Assembly: GCA_910575815.1 (NCBI GenBank)
Contig: CAJTFN010000008.1
Location: 62,001 to 126,000, forward strand
Source: Oscillospiraceae bacterium
GTDB taxonomy: Bacteria; Bacillota; Clostridia; Oscillospirales; Oscillospiraceae
Direction of reading: 5' to 3'
DNA length: 64,000 bases
The position numbers and the translations under genes were made by a program. Below the pieces are notes generated by a model. The model worked only from the letters and a program-made list of their open reading frames with translations. It searched no databases and had not been told where the DNA came from. Positions 53,459-62,442 of the stretch are shown here, one piece after another (positions within the stretch are counted from its first letter, which is position 1; every line of letters starts with the position of its first letter).

Positions 53459-53524
53459 TGACCTTTAACACAATTATTGTCGATGAGCGTGCTAATGTCA
53501 AGAATGAATCTGAACTTTAACACA
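53459..53524 (+). promoter_or_regulatory. Direct repeats upstream of XRE regulator
   Basis: TGACCTTTAACACA (53459-53472) and TGAACTTTAACACA (53511-53524) are near-identical and 52 bp apart, ending 16 bp before the XRE gene. Likely binding sites for its product or an activator. Confidence 0.45.
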
Positions 53525-53540
53525 CATCGGAGGAACACAA

Positions 53541-53783
53541 ATGAAAATATACGATTACAAAGGGCGGAAGAATCTTTGCGGTGATCGGGTGAGGGAAGCG
53601 CGCGCCCGCCTGAATATCACGCAAGCGGACCTTGCCGCGCGTCTGCAAGTAGCGGGGGTTATCATGGAGCGGGACAGCGTTTCAAGAATCGAAATCGGAA
53701 CGCGGTTCGTTACCGACTACGAACTTGTCGTGCTTTCAAACGTGCTGGGGGTTTCTCTGGAATGGCTGACAATGTGCGAATAA
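53541..53783 (+). CDS. XRE-family phage regulator
   Basis: 80 residues, one Cro/C1 HTH (RVREARARLNITQADLAARL, then DSVSRIEIGTRFVTDYELVV). It resembles the host regulator at 8610. CGGAGGA precedes the ATG. Candidate controller of the direct repeats just upstream or, alternatively, of the palindromic operators; the palindrome at 53793 lies directly after its stop. Confidence 0.8.
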   Translation: MKIYDYKGRKNLCGDRVREARARLNITQADLAARLQVAGVIMERDSVSRIEIGTRFVTDYELVVLSNVLGVSLEWLTMCE

Positions 53784-53792
53784 TCAGAATAT

Positions 53793-53825
53793 ATACTTGC
53801 GTGAGTATGAATTAAATGCTATACT
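53793..53825 (+). promoter_or_regulatory. Promoter with operator copy 5
   Basis: ATACTTGCGTGAGTAT (53793-53808) overlaps the -35 TTGCGT (53797-53802); 17 bp later is TATACT (53820-53825). Same layout as copy 4. It drives the IS30-like HTH gene. Confidence 0.75.
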
Positions 53826-53896
53826 TTCCGTGTCGAAAAACAGGAAACCCGCCTTTGCCTTTCGGCGGGGCGGGTTTTGGATTCGGAGGGCATGAC

Positions 53897-54236
53897 ATGG
53901 GACATTGTTTTAGTCACCTGACATTAACAGACAGGTACAGAATAGAGGATGCTTTGCAGGATGGGAAGAAGCCGCAGGAAATAGCGGATAAACTTCATGT
54001 TCACGTAAGCACGATTTACCGGGAGATCAAGCGCGCCCGAATGGTTCACCGAAATTCGGACTGGACGGAAGAAGAACGGTATAACCCGGATGAAGCACAC
54101 CGAAAGTATAGGCGGAACTTGGAAAAGAAAGGCGCGGGATTGAAGATCGGGAACGATCTTAAACTTGCGGACTATCTGGAAAAGAAAGTGATCGACGACG
54201 GGTATTCCCCCGCCGCCGCCCTTGCGTCGATCAAGC
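53897..54236 (+). pseudogene. IS30-like HTH domain protein, 3'-truncated
   Basis: 113 residues from an ATG preceded by CGGAGGG. LTLTDRYRIEDALQDGKKP and ADKLHVHVSTIYREIKRAR form the double HTH of IS30-type transposases; phage proteins carry it too. At 54236 the frame runs without a stop into tail-fibre sequence, so the DDE domain is lost and any product is a fusion. Confidence 0.65.
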
Positions 54237-55492
54237 TGACCCCGCTGGATGATGCCATCATCCAGCAGACGGTCATCGCCACCAACGGCATCTTCAAGGG
54301 CTGCAATGTCACCTACGCCAGAGGCAACGTCCTCCATGTGTCCCAGGGCTTCGGGATGATCAAAGGGCGGTTCTTCGAGGTGTACGACTGTGAGGTTGGC
54401 GTCATCCTCAACAGCGGCTCCGGCACTCTCCAGGGGCGGCTCTATATCCACATGGATCTGTCCAATGCGGACGAGCCGATCCAGCTTCTCACCGAGACCG
54501 CCTCGGTGCTGACCGACCTGACCGGGGACGAGGACGTGAACTACAACAACACGGCCTACGACCTGGAACTGGCGACCTTCGGTGTGACTCGGACGGGTAT
54601 CACCAATCTGGTGCCAACCTTCGAGAAGATCACCGGGGCCTCTGGGAGCGGCGGGGCCAGCTCCCTCCAGCGGTCTACCGCTTACTATGTGGGCGACTTC
54701 GTGACCTGCAAGAATGCCCCCGGCTGGGTAACGCTCTACTGCACCACCGCTGGCGAGACCGCCGCCGCCGAGCCTGTGGAGTACGCTGGCCTTGCCCAGG
54801 TGGGCGACCGGGTAACGGACGGCACCTGCGTGTTCACCGCCCGCGATGTGGTGGGTGAGATCGATGTGCTGAAGGACCTGTTCACCGACACCGAGACCAG
54901 CATCGCTGGGCTGGAGGACGGCCTCCAGGAACTGCGGGAGGAGTTGAACCACAAGGCCGAAAACCTCCCACCCCCGGTGGGGACTATCAAATACAGCGCC
55001 GCTGACCCCGGCCCAGAATGGGTGAAGTGTGACGGCAGTTTTGTCAGCGAGGACGATTACCCCGAACTGATCCCTCTGCTGAACCACAAGGAGCTGACAG
55101 CTACCGACCTGCTCACTGCCTACAAAGCAGACAAGGCTGGAGGCATCACCAACACCTGTGTGTTCAACGGCTCCATCTGGGCCTATCTGGTGGATGCCCA
55201 TTTGTTGGTCAGTGTTCCGCCCACCGGCACAGCCAAGATAATCCCGGTCTCTGGTGCGGAAGCCCTATCTGGAGCAAGCCCGGTGTATCTCTCGATTTGT
55301 GGCGGTTCCCTATACCTGACGCAAATTGGCGGTACAGGATGCAAAATCATCCTGTTTGAGCTGGTGGATTTCTCTGGCACAGAAACCTCAATCACAGTTA
55401 CAGAAATCAATTTGAACAGTAGCAGTAATGTAAACATGGTAGCCAATCAGTACACAATTCCCTATGTTGTCGATGTAGGTGGAACAAAGATC
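54237..55492 (+). pseudogene. Tail-fibre/receptor-binding piece fused between two other genes
   Basis: About 418 residues. LDDAIIQQTVIATNG opens a strand-rich repeat region, with a VPTFEKITGASGSGGASS linker, a carbohydrate-binding-like AYYVGDFVTCKNAPGW segment, a coiled-coil stretch (LEDGLQELREELNHKAE) and a collar-domain-like PPPVGTIKYSAADPGPEW segment. Its own start is missing (IS30 fusion) and its end merges with recombinase sequence near 55490. Codon style is that of the 19.7-47 kb phage, not of the adjacent 47.5-54 kb segment. Confidence 0.6.
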
Positions 55493-55690
55493 TTCGCCTC
55501 CCGTATCGTCTGCGGCGACTGCGGCGCATTCTTTGGCCCAAAGGTCTGGCACTCCGACAGCAAGTACCGCCGCATCATCTGGCAGTGTAATGAAAAGTTC
55601 AACGGCGAGAAAAAGTGCGCCACCCCGCATCTGCGAGAGGAGGACATCAAAGCCCGATTCCTGGCGGCGTTCAATCAACTGCTGGGCAGC
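55493..55690 (+). pseudogene. C-terminal fragment of a large serine recombinase
   Basis: FASRIVCGDCGAFFG, then VWHSDSKYRRIIWQC and KKCATPHLREEDI, is the zinc beta-ribbon and start of the coiled coil of a large serine recombinase. The resolvase domain is absent and the protein ends abruptly after FNQLLGSNEPLF. Large serine recombinases usually mark one end of such prophages, so this may be the relic of the integrase at the right border. Confidence 0.75.
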
Positions 55691-55745
55691 AACGAGCCGC
55701 TCTTTCCGGGAGGAATGGGTGCGCAGCAAAGGAGGGGACGGAATC

Positions 55746-57254
55746 TTGGAAGAATTTCTGAGAATGGAGCACGTGAGCAAACGCTTCGGTGACTTCTACG
55801 CCAACAAGGACATCAACCTCACCGTCTGCAAGGGGGAGGTGCTCACCCTGCTGGGGGAGAACGGCGCGGGGAAATCTACCCTGATGAATGTCCTGATTGG
55901 CCTCTACCAACCGACGGAGGGCGAGATCTTTTTGAACGGACAGAAGGTCCGCATTGACTCGCCCGCCCAGGCGGTGAAGCTTGGCATCGGCATGGTCCAT
56001 CAGCACTTTATGCTGGTGGAGGCGATGACGGTGTTTGAGAACATCATTCTGGGAGATCGGAACACCAAGGGTATTTTCATTGACCGGGAGGCCCGGAAAA
56101 AGGAGATTCAGGAGCTCTCCGCCAAGTACGGATTGGATGTGGAACTGGACAAGCCCATTACGGAAATCGCCGTGGGCGCGCAGCAGAGGGTGGAGATTTT
56201 GAAGGCCCTCTATCGGGGAGCGGAGCTGCTGGTATTGGACGAGCCCTCCGCCGCGCTGACGGACATGGAAGTAGAGGGCCTCTTCAAGATCATGCGAAAG
56301 CTGACGGAGGAGGGCAAGAGCGTCATCTTCATCAGCCACAAAATGCGGGAGGTGATGCACATCTCCGACCGAATCACCATCCTGCGGGCCGGCGAGGTGG
56401 TTACCACCCTTCGGCGGGACGAGACCGACGGGCAGGAGCTGGCGAACCTCATGATCGGCCGGGAGCTGACCCCTTCTCAGTACGCCAAGGTGGAGCAGCC
56501 CGGCGCTCCGGTGATTGAGCTGAAAAACGTGGACTATCAGAAGACCTCCAAGCACAACGGCTTGAGCGGCGTGTCCCTCACCGTGGGCCGGGGGGAGATT
56601 GTGGGCATCGCCGGGGTGGACGGAAACGGCCAGAGCCAGCTGGCCCAGGTGGTTACCGGCGTTTTGACGCCGGAGGCCGGGACTGTGGACATGAAGGGCT
56701 CTCAGGTGGCTCAATTCACCCCCAACGGCTTCATTTTGGAAAACGTGTCCCACATTCCCGAGGACCGAAACAAGATGGGCCTCATCGGGGAGATGTCCGT
56801 GAAGGACAACATTGTGTTAAAGAGCACCGATACGCCGGCCTTTTCCAGCGGCAAGGGCTTTATCTTAAAGAAGCGGGCCATTCGGGACTATGCCCTGAAG
56901 ATGCAGGAGAAGTACGACATTCGCTGCGCCTCCATCGAGCAGGAGGCCCGGAACCTCTCCGGCGGCAACCAGCAGAAGGTCATCCTGGCCCGGGAGCTGG
57001 AGAACAGCCCGGATTTGCTGGTGGCAGTCCATCCCACCCGGGGCCTGGACATCGGAGCCACCCGCTTCATCCACGACACCATGATCGAGGCCCGGGACCG
57101 GGGCTGCGGCGTGCTGCTGGTGTCCGCGGACTTTGACGAGATTCTGGAGGTCTCGGACCGGATTATCGTCATGTTCGAGGGACAGGTGATGGGGGTCTAT
57201 CCCGGGAAAAATCCTCCCATTGAGGAAATCAGCCTGGCCATGGCCGGGAAGTAA
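55746..57254 (+). CDS. BMP-type ABC transporter, duplicated ATP-binding subunit
   Basis: 502 residues, two fused nucleotide-binding domains. The first has GENGAGKST and DEPSAALTD; the second a degenerate GVDGNGQSQ and LSGGNQQK with VHPTRGLDIGAT, as in YufO/NupO and ribose-type ATPases. It powers nucleoside or similar uptake with the two permeases and the BMP lipoprotein downstream. A TTG start at 55746 is preferred, as AAAGGAGGGG lies 8 bp before it; ATG 55764 is the alternative. Its upstream region is replaced by phage sequence. Confidence 0.9.
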   Translation: MEEFLRMEHVSKRFGDFYANKDINLTVCKGEVLTLLGENGAGKSTLMNVLIGLYQPTEGEIFLNGQKVRIDSPAQAVKLGIGMVHQHFMLVEAMTVFENIILGDRNTKGIFIDREARKKEIQELSAKYGLDVELDKPITEIAVGAQQRVEILKALYRGAELLVLDEPSAALTDMEVEGLFKIMRKLTEEGKSVIFISHKMREVMHISDRITILRAGEVVTTLRRDETDGQELANLMIGRELTPSQYAKVEQPGAPVIELKNVDYQKTSKHNGLSGVSLTVGRGEIVGIAGVDGNGQSQLAQVVTGVLTPEAGTVDMKGSQVAQFTPNGFILENVSHIPEDRNKMGLIGEMSVKDNIVLKSTDTPAFSSGKGFILKKRAIRDYALKMQEKYDIRCASIEQEARNLSGGNQQKVILARELENSPDLLVAVHPTRGLDIGATRFIHDTMIEARDRGCGVLLVSADFDEILEVSDRIIVMFEGQVMGVYPGKNPPIEEISLAMAGK

Positions 57255-57267
57255 GGAGGGAAGCGGC

Positions 57268-58317
57268 ATGAAAAACAAGCTGGTTAACATATTGGTGCCT
57301 CTGGTTTCCATTCTGCTGGCCTTTATCATCGGGTGTGTCGTCATGGCGGTTCTGGGGGCCAACCCCTTTGTGGCCCTCCAGTCCTTGTTTATCGGGGCCT
57401 TTGGCAACGCCAGAAACCTGGGCACCACCCTGGCCCGGTCCACGCCTTTGATTTTCACAGGCCTGTGCGCCTGCTTCGCTTACCGCTGCGGCGTGTTCAA
57501 CCTGGGCGGCGAGGGGCAGTTCATCATGGGCTCTATCGTCTGCTGCTATATCGCCACCCAGAGCGGCGTGGAGGGCTTCCCAGCCATCATCCTGTGCTTG
57601 GCGGCGGGCGCCCTGGCGGGAGGCCTCTGGGCGGCCATCCCCGGTTTCTTGAAGATCTACCGGGGACAAAACGAGATGATCATTTCCATCATGCTCAACT
57701 ATGTGGCAACGCTGCTGATGGGCGTGGTCTATACCAACTGGCTCCGGGACGGCACCGTGCCCCAGACCGCTGCCGTGCCCGACGCCACCAAGCTCAGCCG
57801 CCTTTTCGGCCTGCGGGTGACCTCGGCGTTTGTTCTGGCGCTGGTCACGGGACTTTTGATCTACTACTTCCTTTTCCACACCGCCAAAGGCTTCCAGCTC
57901 CGGGCGGTGGGACTGAACATGACAGCGGCCCGGTTCAACGGCTTCTCCGTCAAGCGGTACATTCTGATGAGCTTCCTGGTCTCCGGGGCCATCGCGGGCC
58001 TGGGGGGCAGCGCGGAGCTGATGGGTACCCAGTTCTACCTCATCAACGGCTTCGCCGTGGGCTACGGATTTGACGGCGTGGCCATGGCCCTCATCGGCCA
58101 GCTCCACCCCCTGGCGACAATTTTGGTGGCCATTTTCTTCGCGGCCCTGCGGGTGGGCTCCACCACCATGCAGGCTGCCACCGGCGTTCCCACCAGCGTG
58201 TCGGACATCATTCAGGCCTTGGTGATCGTGTTCACCGTGGCGGGCCTTGCCATGGTGAAGCTGCCCCGGTTCAAGGCGGCGGTGGCCCGGATGTCCGCAA
58301 GAAAGGAGGCGGCGTAA
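57268..58317 (+). CDS. BMP-type ABC transporter permease 1
   Basis: 349 residues with eight to nine membrane segments and the BPD_transp_2-type loop (GRGxxG-like GQNEMIISIMLNYVATLLMG). It forms one half of the membrane channel (YufP/NupP type). Start at 57268 chosen from AAGGAGGG; an in-frame ATG at 57220 lies inside the ATPase gene. Confidence 0.9.
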   Translation: MKNKLVNILVPLVSILLAFIIGCVVMAVLGANPFVALQSLFIGAFGNARNLGTTLARSTPLIFTGLCACFAYRCGVFNLGGEGQFIMGSIVCCYIATQSGVEGFPAIILCLAAGALAGGLWAAIPGFLKIYRGQNEMIISIMLNYVATLLMGVVYTNWLRDGTVPQTAAVPDATKLSRLFGLRVTSAFVLALVTGLLIYYFLFHTAKGFQLRAVGLNMTAARFNGFSVKRYILMSFLVSGAIAGLGGSAELMGTQFYLINGFAVGYGFDGVAMALIGQLHPLATILVAIFFAALRVGSTTMQAATGVPTSVSDIIQALVIVFTVAGLAMVKLPRFKAAVARMSARKEAA

Positions 58318-58319
58318 AC

Positions 58320-59252
58320 ATGGACGCTTCGTTTTTTTCTAATCTGATCCTGGCCAGCATCCGCATGGCGACCCCTCTGATTTTCCTGTCCCTGGCAGAG
58401 CTCTATTCCCAAAGGGCCGGCCTGGTTCACATCGGCTTGGAGGGCCTGGCGGCCATCGGCTCCTTGACCGGCTTCCTGGTGAGCCTGATTACCGGCAGTC
58501 CCTTGCTGGGCGTGGCGGCCGGCGCGGCGGTGGGCATACTGGTAAACATGATCTATGCCTACGCCACCATTCACCTCTGCGCCGAGCAGATTGTCTACGG
58601 CATGGCCATCAACATCTTCGCGCCGGCCCTGGCGGCCTTCATCTACCGGGTGTACTTCGGCGCGGGCTCTGAGCTGGTTCAGGTGGGCCTGATGACCACC
58701 CTCTCCGGGATGCTGGGCATCAGCTCGGACAATTTCCTGGTGCGCCTGCTGCTGGACCAGACGCCGATGGTGTATCTAGCCTACGGCTTGGTGATTTTCA
58801 CCGCCATCTACTTCAACAAAACAAAGTCCGGGCTGAATTATAAGGCCGTAGGCGAGTATCCGAAGGCCGCCGCCACCTTGGGCATCAACGTGGTCGGCGT
58901 GAAGTATGTGGCCAGCGTGATCTGCGGCGCCCTGGCGGGCATTGGCGGGGCCTTCCTGGTCACCTGCTACTCCACCACCTACACCGACGGCAACGTGGCC
59001 GGACGGGGCTTCATCGCCCTGGCGGCGGTGATCTTCGGCCGCTGGAGCGCCGGAGGCGTGCTGCTGGCCTGCCTGTTCTTCGGCTTTTGCGACGCTGTGC
59101 AGATCCGCCTCCAGGTGGGGAGCTACGGAATTCCCTATCAATTCTTCCAAATGATTCCCTATATCGCCACGGTGTTGGTGCTGGCTGTGGTCGGCGCGAA
59201 GAAGGCCGGGCCCAAAGGTGTGGGGAAGCCTTATCTGCGGGAGGAGCGCTGA
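58320..59252 (+). CDS. BMP-type ABC transporter permease 2
   Basis: 310 residues, about nine membrane segments, beginning two bases after the first permease, with AAAGGAGG. AELYSQRAGLVHIGLEGL and GEYPKAAATLGINVV are conserved in YufQ/NupQ permeases. Confidence 0.9.
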   Translation: MDASFFSNLILASIRMATPLIFLSLAELYSQRAGLVHIGLEGLAAIGSLTGFLVSLITGSPLLGVAAGAAVGILVNMIYAYATIHLCAEQIVYGMAINIFAPALAAFIYRVYFGAGSELVQVGLMTTLSGMLGISSDNFLVRLLLDQTPMVYLAYGLVIFTAIYFNKTKSGLNYKAVGEYPKAAATLGINVVGVKYVASVICGALAGIGGAFLVTCYSTTYTDGNVAGRGFIALAAVIFGRWSAGGVLLACLFFGFCDAVQIRLQVGSYGIPYQFFQMIPYIATVLVLAVVGAKKAGPKGVGKPYLREER

Positions 59253-59345
59253 GGTTCGATTCGGGATTCGAGTTTTTGGATGGCAATTATGTTGAATTCG
59301 GGCGGATATGGCCTGTTTTCATAATTAATTAAGGAGGATTTTGGA

Positions 59346-60422
59346 ATGAAAAAAGTATTTGCGCTGCTCTTGACCTTGGCAATGGTCCTGAGCCTTGCCG
59401 CCTGCGGAGGCGGCACCGCCGGAGGCTCTTCCGGCGGTGATTCCGGCAGCTCCGGAACCACCGGCGGCGACAGCGGCTCCGCCGACGGCGACGGCAAGAC
59501 CTATAAGGTTGCCATGATCTGTGACTCCAGCATTTCTGACGGCGGATGGGGTATGGCTTGCTACAACGCCATGATGGACGCCGCGGAGAAGTATGGCTGG
59601 GAGACCGCTGTCTCCGACAGCATCGCGCAGTCGGCCTATTATGAGAGCATTGTGGCGTTCTGCGATCTGGGCTATGATCTGATTTACGCCCCCGGCAACC
59701 AGTACACCAACGCGATTCTCCAGGCGGCTGAGGAGTACCCGGAGACGGCCTTCGCTCTGCTCAACGGCGGCGCGGACACCCCGGAGCAAGCTGCCAACAA
59801 GAACGTCACCTCCCTGCTCCCCGACTCCCAGCAGGTTGGCTGGATCGCCGGCATTCTGGCGGGCCTTATGACCGAGACCGGCAAGGTGGCCTTCATCGGC
59901 GGCATGGAAATCGATACCACCAAGGGCAAGTACGCCGGCTTTGTGGAGTCTGCCGAGTATATTGGCCAGCAGGAGGGCAAGAGCGTGGAGGCACTGGACA
60001 TCGTCTACTCCGGCGATTTCAGTGCCTCCGACAAGGGCATTGAGTTTGCCAAGGCCATGATGGACCAGGGCGCCGACGTCTTCTTTGGTGACGCTTCCGC
60101 CGTGGACTCCGGCGCGCGGCAGGCCATCGACGAGGCCAACGCCGCCGCGGGCTCCGTGAAGGTTTACGACATTGCTCAGCCCGGCGACTTCCTGGGTCAG
60201 AACGAGTGCATCATCGGCAGCCAGGTGACGGATAACTCCGGCCTGGTGGGCCTGTGCATGGAGGCTGTGGAGAACGGCACCTTCGGCGGCGAGACCATTT
60301 TCGGCACCATGCAGAACGGCGTGCTCTCCGTGGGCAAGCTCAGCGACCTGGTACCCGCCGATGTGCAGGAGAAGTATGGGAACTATATCGACCAGATAAT
60401 GGACGGGACGTTCATGCAGTAA
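59346..60422 (+). CDS. BMP-family substrate-binding lipoprotein
   Basis: 358 residues. The signal peptide ends LSLAAC, giving a lipidated Cys; a Gly/Ser-rich linker follows. The bilobed BMP (Med/TmpC/NupN-like) domain starts KVAMICDSSISDGGWG and includes FAIL-type QVGWIAGILAGL. It should capture purine nucleosides or similar ligands and feed the permeases upstream. AAGGAGG precedes the ATG. A perfect terminator follows. Confidence 0.9.
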   Translation: MKKVFALLLTLAMVLSLAACGGGTAGGSSGGDSGSSGTTGGDSGSADGDGKTYKVAMICDSSISDGGWGMACYNAMMDAAEKYGWETAVSDSIAQSAYYESIVAFCDLGYDLIYAPGNQYTNAILQAAEEYPETAFALLNGGADTPEQAANKNVTSLLPDSQQVGWIAGILAGLMTETGKVAFIGGMEIDTTKGKYAGFVESAEYIGQQEGKSVEALDIVYSGDFSASDKGIEFAKAMMDQGADVFFGDASAVDSGARQAIDEANAAAGSVKVYDIAQPGDFLGQNECIIGSQVTDNSGLVGLCMEAVENGTFGGETIFGTMQNGVLSVGKLSDLVPADVQEKYGNYIDQIMDGTFMQ

Positions 60423-60443
60423 TCCGGCACATCCAGGCATAGA

Positions 60444-60473
60444 AAAGAGGAAGGGCAATCGCCCTTCCTCTTT
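60444..60473. terminator. Bidirectional terminator
   Basis: A 13-bp perfect stem, AAAGAGGAAGGGC with GCCCTTCCTCTTT, between convergent genes. Confidence 0.9.
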
Positions 60474-60478
60474 ATTTG

Positions 60479-60838
60479 TCAGGGAATGATCTCGATCCAG
60501 TAGCCGTCGGGGTCGCTGATGAAATAGATGCCCATGGAGGGATTTTCGAAGCAGATGCAGCCCATCTCCTTGTGCTTGGCGTAGGCCGCCTCGTAATCCT
60601 CGGCCTTCAGGGCCAGATGGAATTCACACTCGCCCAGATCGTACTTCTGAGGATGGTCCCGAAGCCAGGTGAGCTCCAGACGGAAGTCTGTTTTGCCGTC
60701 TCCCAGAAAGACAATGATGAAGCTGCCGTTGTCCGGCTCTTTCCGGCGGACGGGCTCCAGGCCCAGGGCCTCCTTGTAGAAGCTCAGGGAACGGTCCAGG
60801 TCGCTGACGTTGAAGTTGAAGTGATTTAAGGAAAACAT
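60479..60838 (-). CDS. VOC family protein, glyoxalase I-like
   Basis: 119 residues. HFNFNVSDLDRSLSFYKEALG, then FRLELTW, ECEFHLALKA and DPDGYWIEI carry the expected metal ligands (His, Glu, His, Glu) of glyoxalase I-type proteins. It may detoxify methylglyoxal or bind another substrate. It starts 12 bp after the HAD gene, so the two form an operon. Confidence 0.85.
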   Translation of the reverse strand: MFSLNHFNFNVSDLDRSLSFYKEALGLEPVRRKEPDNGSFIIVFLGDGKTDFRLELTWLRDHPQKYDLGECEFHLALKAEDYEAAYAKHKEMGCICFENPSMGIYFISDPDGYWIEIIP

Positions 60839-60850
60839 GATTGCCGCCTT

Positions 60851-61600
60851 TCAGTTTTGATGTTCTTTGAGGATGGTGTAGACCTCGTAAATGTCCTGAA
60901 TGGTGTAGGTGGCCCGGATATTCTTGGGCACGTCGCCATCCCGGGACTGGGTGAGGAAGGAGTGGATGTGGAAGGTTGCGCCAAAGCCCAGGTTTTGGGG
61001 GCCGATGACGTCCCGGGAGTAAGTGTCTCCCACGTAGGCGCAGGTCTCCGGTCTGGAGCGGACCTGGTTCAGGGAGACCAGGAAGATGTTGGGGTCCGGC
61101 TTGCGGTAGCCCGTGACGGAGGAGAGGGTGACGTCCTGGAAATAATCCCGGATGCCGTAGTCCTCCAGAACGCGGAAGACCTGATAGAGGCTGGCGGTGT
61201 TGCTGATGACGCCCAATTTCATGCCCAGGCCCTTCAAGCCCTCCAGCATCTCCTTCACCCGGGGGCGGAGCTGACGGTGGTAGTGGGTGACCTCCCACAT
61301 GTGAGCCAGTTCCTCGGCAAAGGGCTTGACAGTTTCAAAGTCCAGCCCCTGCTCCGTCAGTACGTAGTTTCCCCAGATTTCCTCGGGCTTCAGTTCCCGA
61401 TTGGTGGGACCCCGATAGGCGGCGTAGCGGTCCCAGCCCTCCGCGAAGGCCTGTATGGCAGCGGGGATGTCCAAGGACAGGGGATGGCCGTGGGCCTCCA
61501 GAATCCGGAGAACACCCGCAGCGGAGGCCTGTTTGCTTTCCTCGTCGATACAAATGTCCTCCAAGGTTCCGCCCATGTCAAACAATACGGTATCAATCAT
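60851..61600 (-). CDS. HAD-family phosphatase
   Basis: 249 residues from the ATG at 61600. FDMGGTLED contains the nucleophile region (the usual second Asp is replaced by Gly, D-M-G-G-T), motif II is ISNTAS, motif III KPDPNIF with the catalytic Lys, and motif IV GDTYSRDVIG. The DMGGT nucleophile loop is a known HAD variant. It is a phosphatase of unknown substrate with a helical cap domain. Confidence 0.85.
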   Translation of the reverse strand: MIDTVLFDMGGTLEDICIDEESKQASAAGVLRILEAHGHPLSLDIPAAIQAFAEGWDRYAAYRGPTNRELKPEEIWGNYVLTEQGLDFETVKPFAEELAHMWEVTHYHRQLRPRVKEMLEGLKGLGMKLGVISNTASLYQVFRVLEDYGIRDYFQDVTLSSVTGYRKPDPNIFLVSLNQVRSRPETCAYVGDTYSRDVIGPQNLGFGATFHIHSFLTQSRDGDVPKNIRATYTIQDIYEVYTILKEHQN

Positions 61601-61677
61601 AATTCTCACTGCCTTTTCCAAGGCCATGCCGGTTTTCGGCAGGGGGCCTTTTTTCCAGTATTGATGTAGTCGAAACA

Positions 61678-61705
61678 CTTGAAAATCAGCACGTCGATTT
61701 TCAAG
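61678..61705. terminator. Hairpin between HAD gene and membrane-protein gene
   Basis: CTTGAAAATC pairs perfectly with GATTTTCAAG (10 bp). Nearby a second GGCC-rich stem with T6 on the plus strand lies at 61619-61652. The gap 61601-61811 has no gene. Confidence 0.5.
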
Positions 61706-61811
61706 GTGGGCAAAGCCCGCTGTTATGTAACCTGTGCCGTGCTATGCCTGTGAGGTCCACCGTCAGGCCGTTTCGCGGCCTCCGGAGCGCGGACGTGGGA
61801 TGAACACTGTT

Positions 61812-62300
61812 TCACCTGCGGCGATTGTGGTACAGAATCAACGAAGAACTGATGCCCAGAACCAGGGGAGCCAGGGCGAACATGCCGAAGAATTGGAGGA
61901 CCAGAGGCACGGAGTCCCAGCCCATGAGGATGATCAGCGCGACCAGGCAGGCCAGCATGAACAGCGTCAACCAGAGATAGGTGACGGGGAGCAGACGCTT
62001 GTCGCCGGGGAGAAGCCAGGTCAGGCAGCACACCGCCGTGCCCGCCGCGGCGGGAACCAGAGCCTCAACCAGGTTGATAACAGCCACCGGCAGCCCGGAG
62101 AGCAGCCCGTCCAGCAGAGGGTTCAAGAGGGCGAAGCAGAGGCCGTATACCACCAGAAAGACCCAGCAGAGACAGAAGGAATAGAGCATCAGCGTACTTT
62201 TTACCTTGCCGTTCTCCGTCATTTGAAAGGCGGACCAAAATTTGTCGGCGGCTTTGCCGATGCGCTCGTCAATCTCTTTTTGCCGAATGGGATTTGCCAT
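61812..62300 (-). CDS. Small membrane protein with four predicted helices
   Basis: 162 residues: a short N-terminal helical region (NPIRQKEIDERIGKAADKF) and four hydrophobic segments between ~35 and 155. No family recognised; similar genes are often annotated only as hypothetical next to ABC transporter genes. Start at 62300 chosen from GGAGGA. It follows the solute-binding protein gene across a terminator. Confidence 0.6.
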   Translation of the reverse strand: MANPIRQKEIDERIGKAADKFWSAFQMTENGKVKSTLMLYSFCLCWVFLVVYGLCFALLNPLLDGLLSGLPVAVINLVEALVPAAAGTAVCCLTWLLPGDKRLLPVTYLWLTLFMLACLVALIILMGWDSVPLVLQFFGMFALAPLVLGISSSLILYHNRRR

Positions 62301-62388
62301 GGAAATCCTCCTTACATAAGCAGAAGCTGCGTTCACAGGCGGGAAGCCTGCGGTTGTTTCTCATCTGTGAACACAGCTTCTTAGGAAA

Positions 62389-62416
62389 GGGCGGGCGGCC
62401 CAATGGCCGCCCGCCC
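62389..62416 (-). terminator. Terminator of solute-binding protein gene
   Basis: The 12-bp perfect stem GGGCGGGCGGCC/GGCCGCCCGCCC is followed by TTTCC on the minus strand, 27 bp after the stop. A second imperfect stem (AGAAGCTG/CAGCTTCT) flanks it at 62321-62382. Confidence 0.8.
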
Positions 62417-62442
62417 GGCGCAGCTGTGAAACGCGGCGATGA

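Noticed and set aside
53897-54236. Complete IS30 insertion sequence
   Set aside because: Only the HTH part is present, no DDE domain and no terminal inverted repeats were found.
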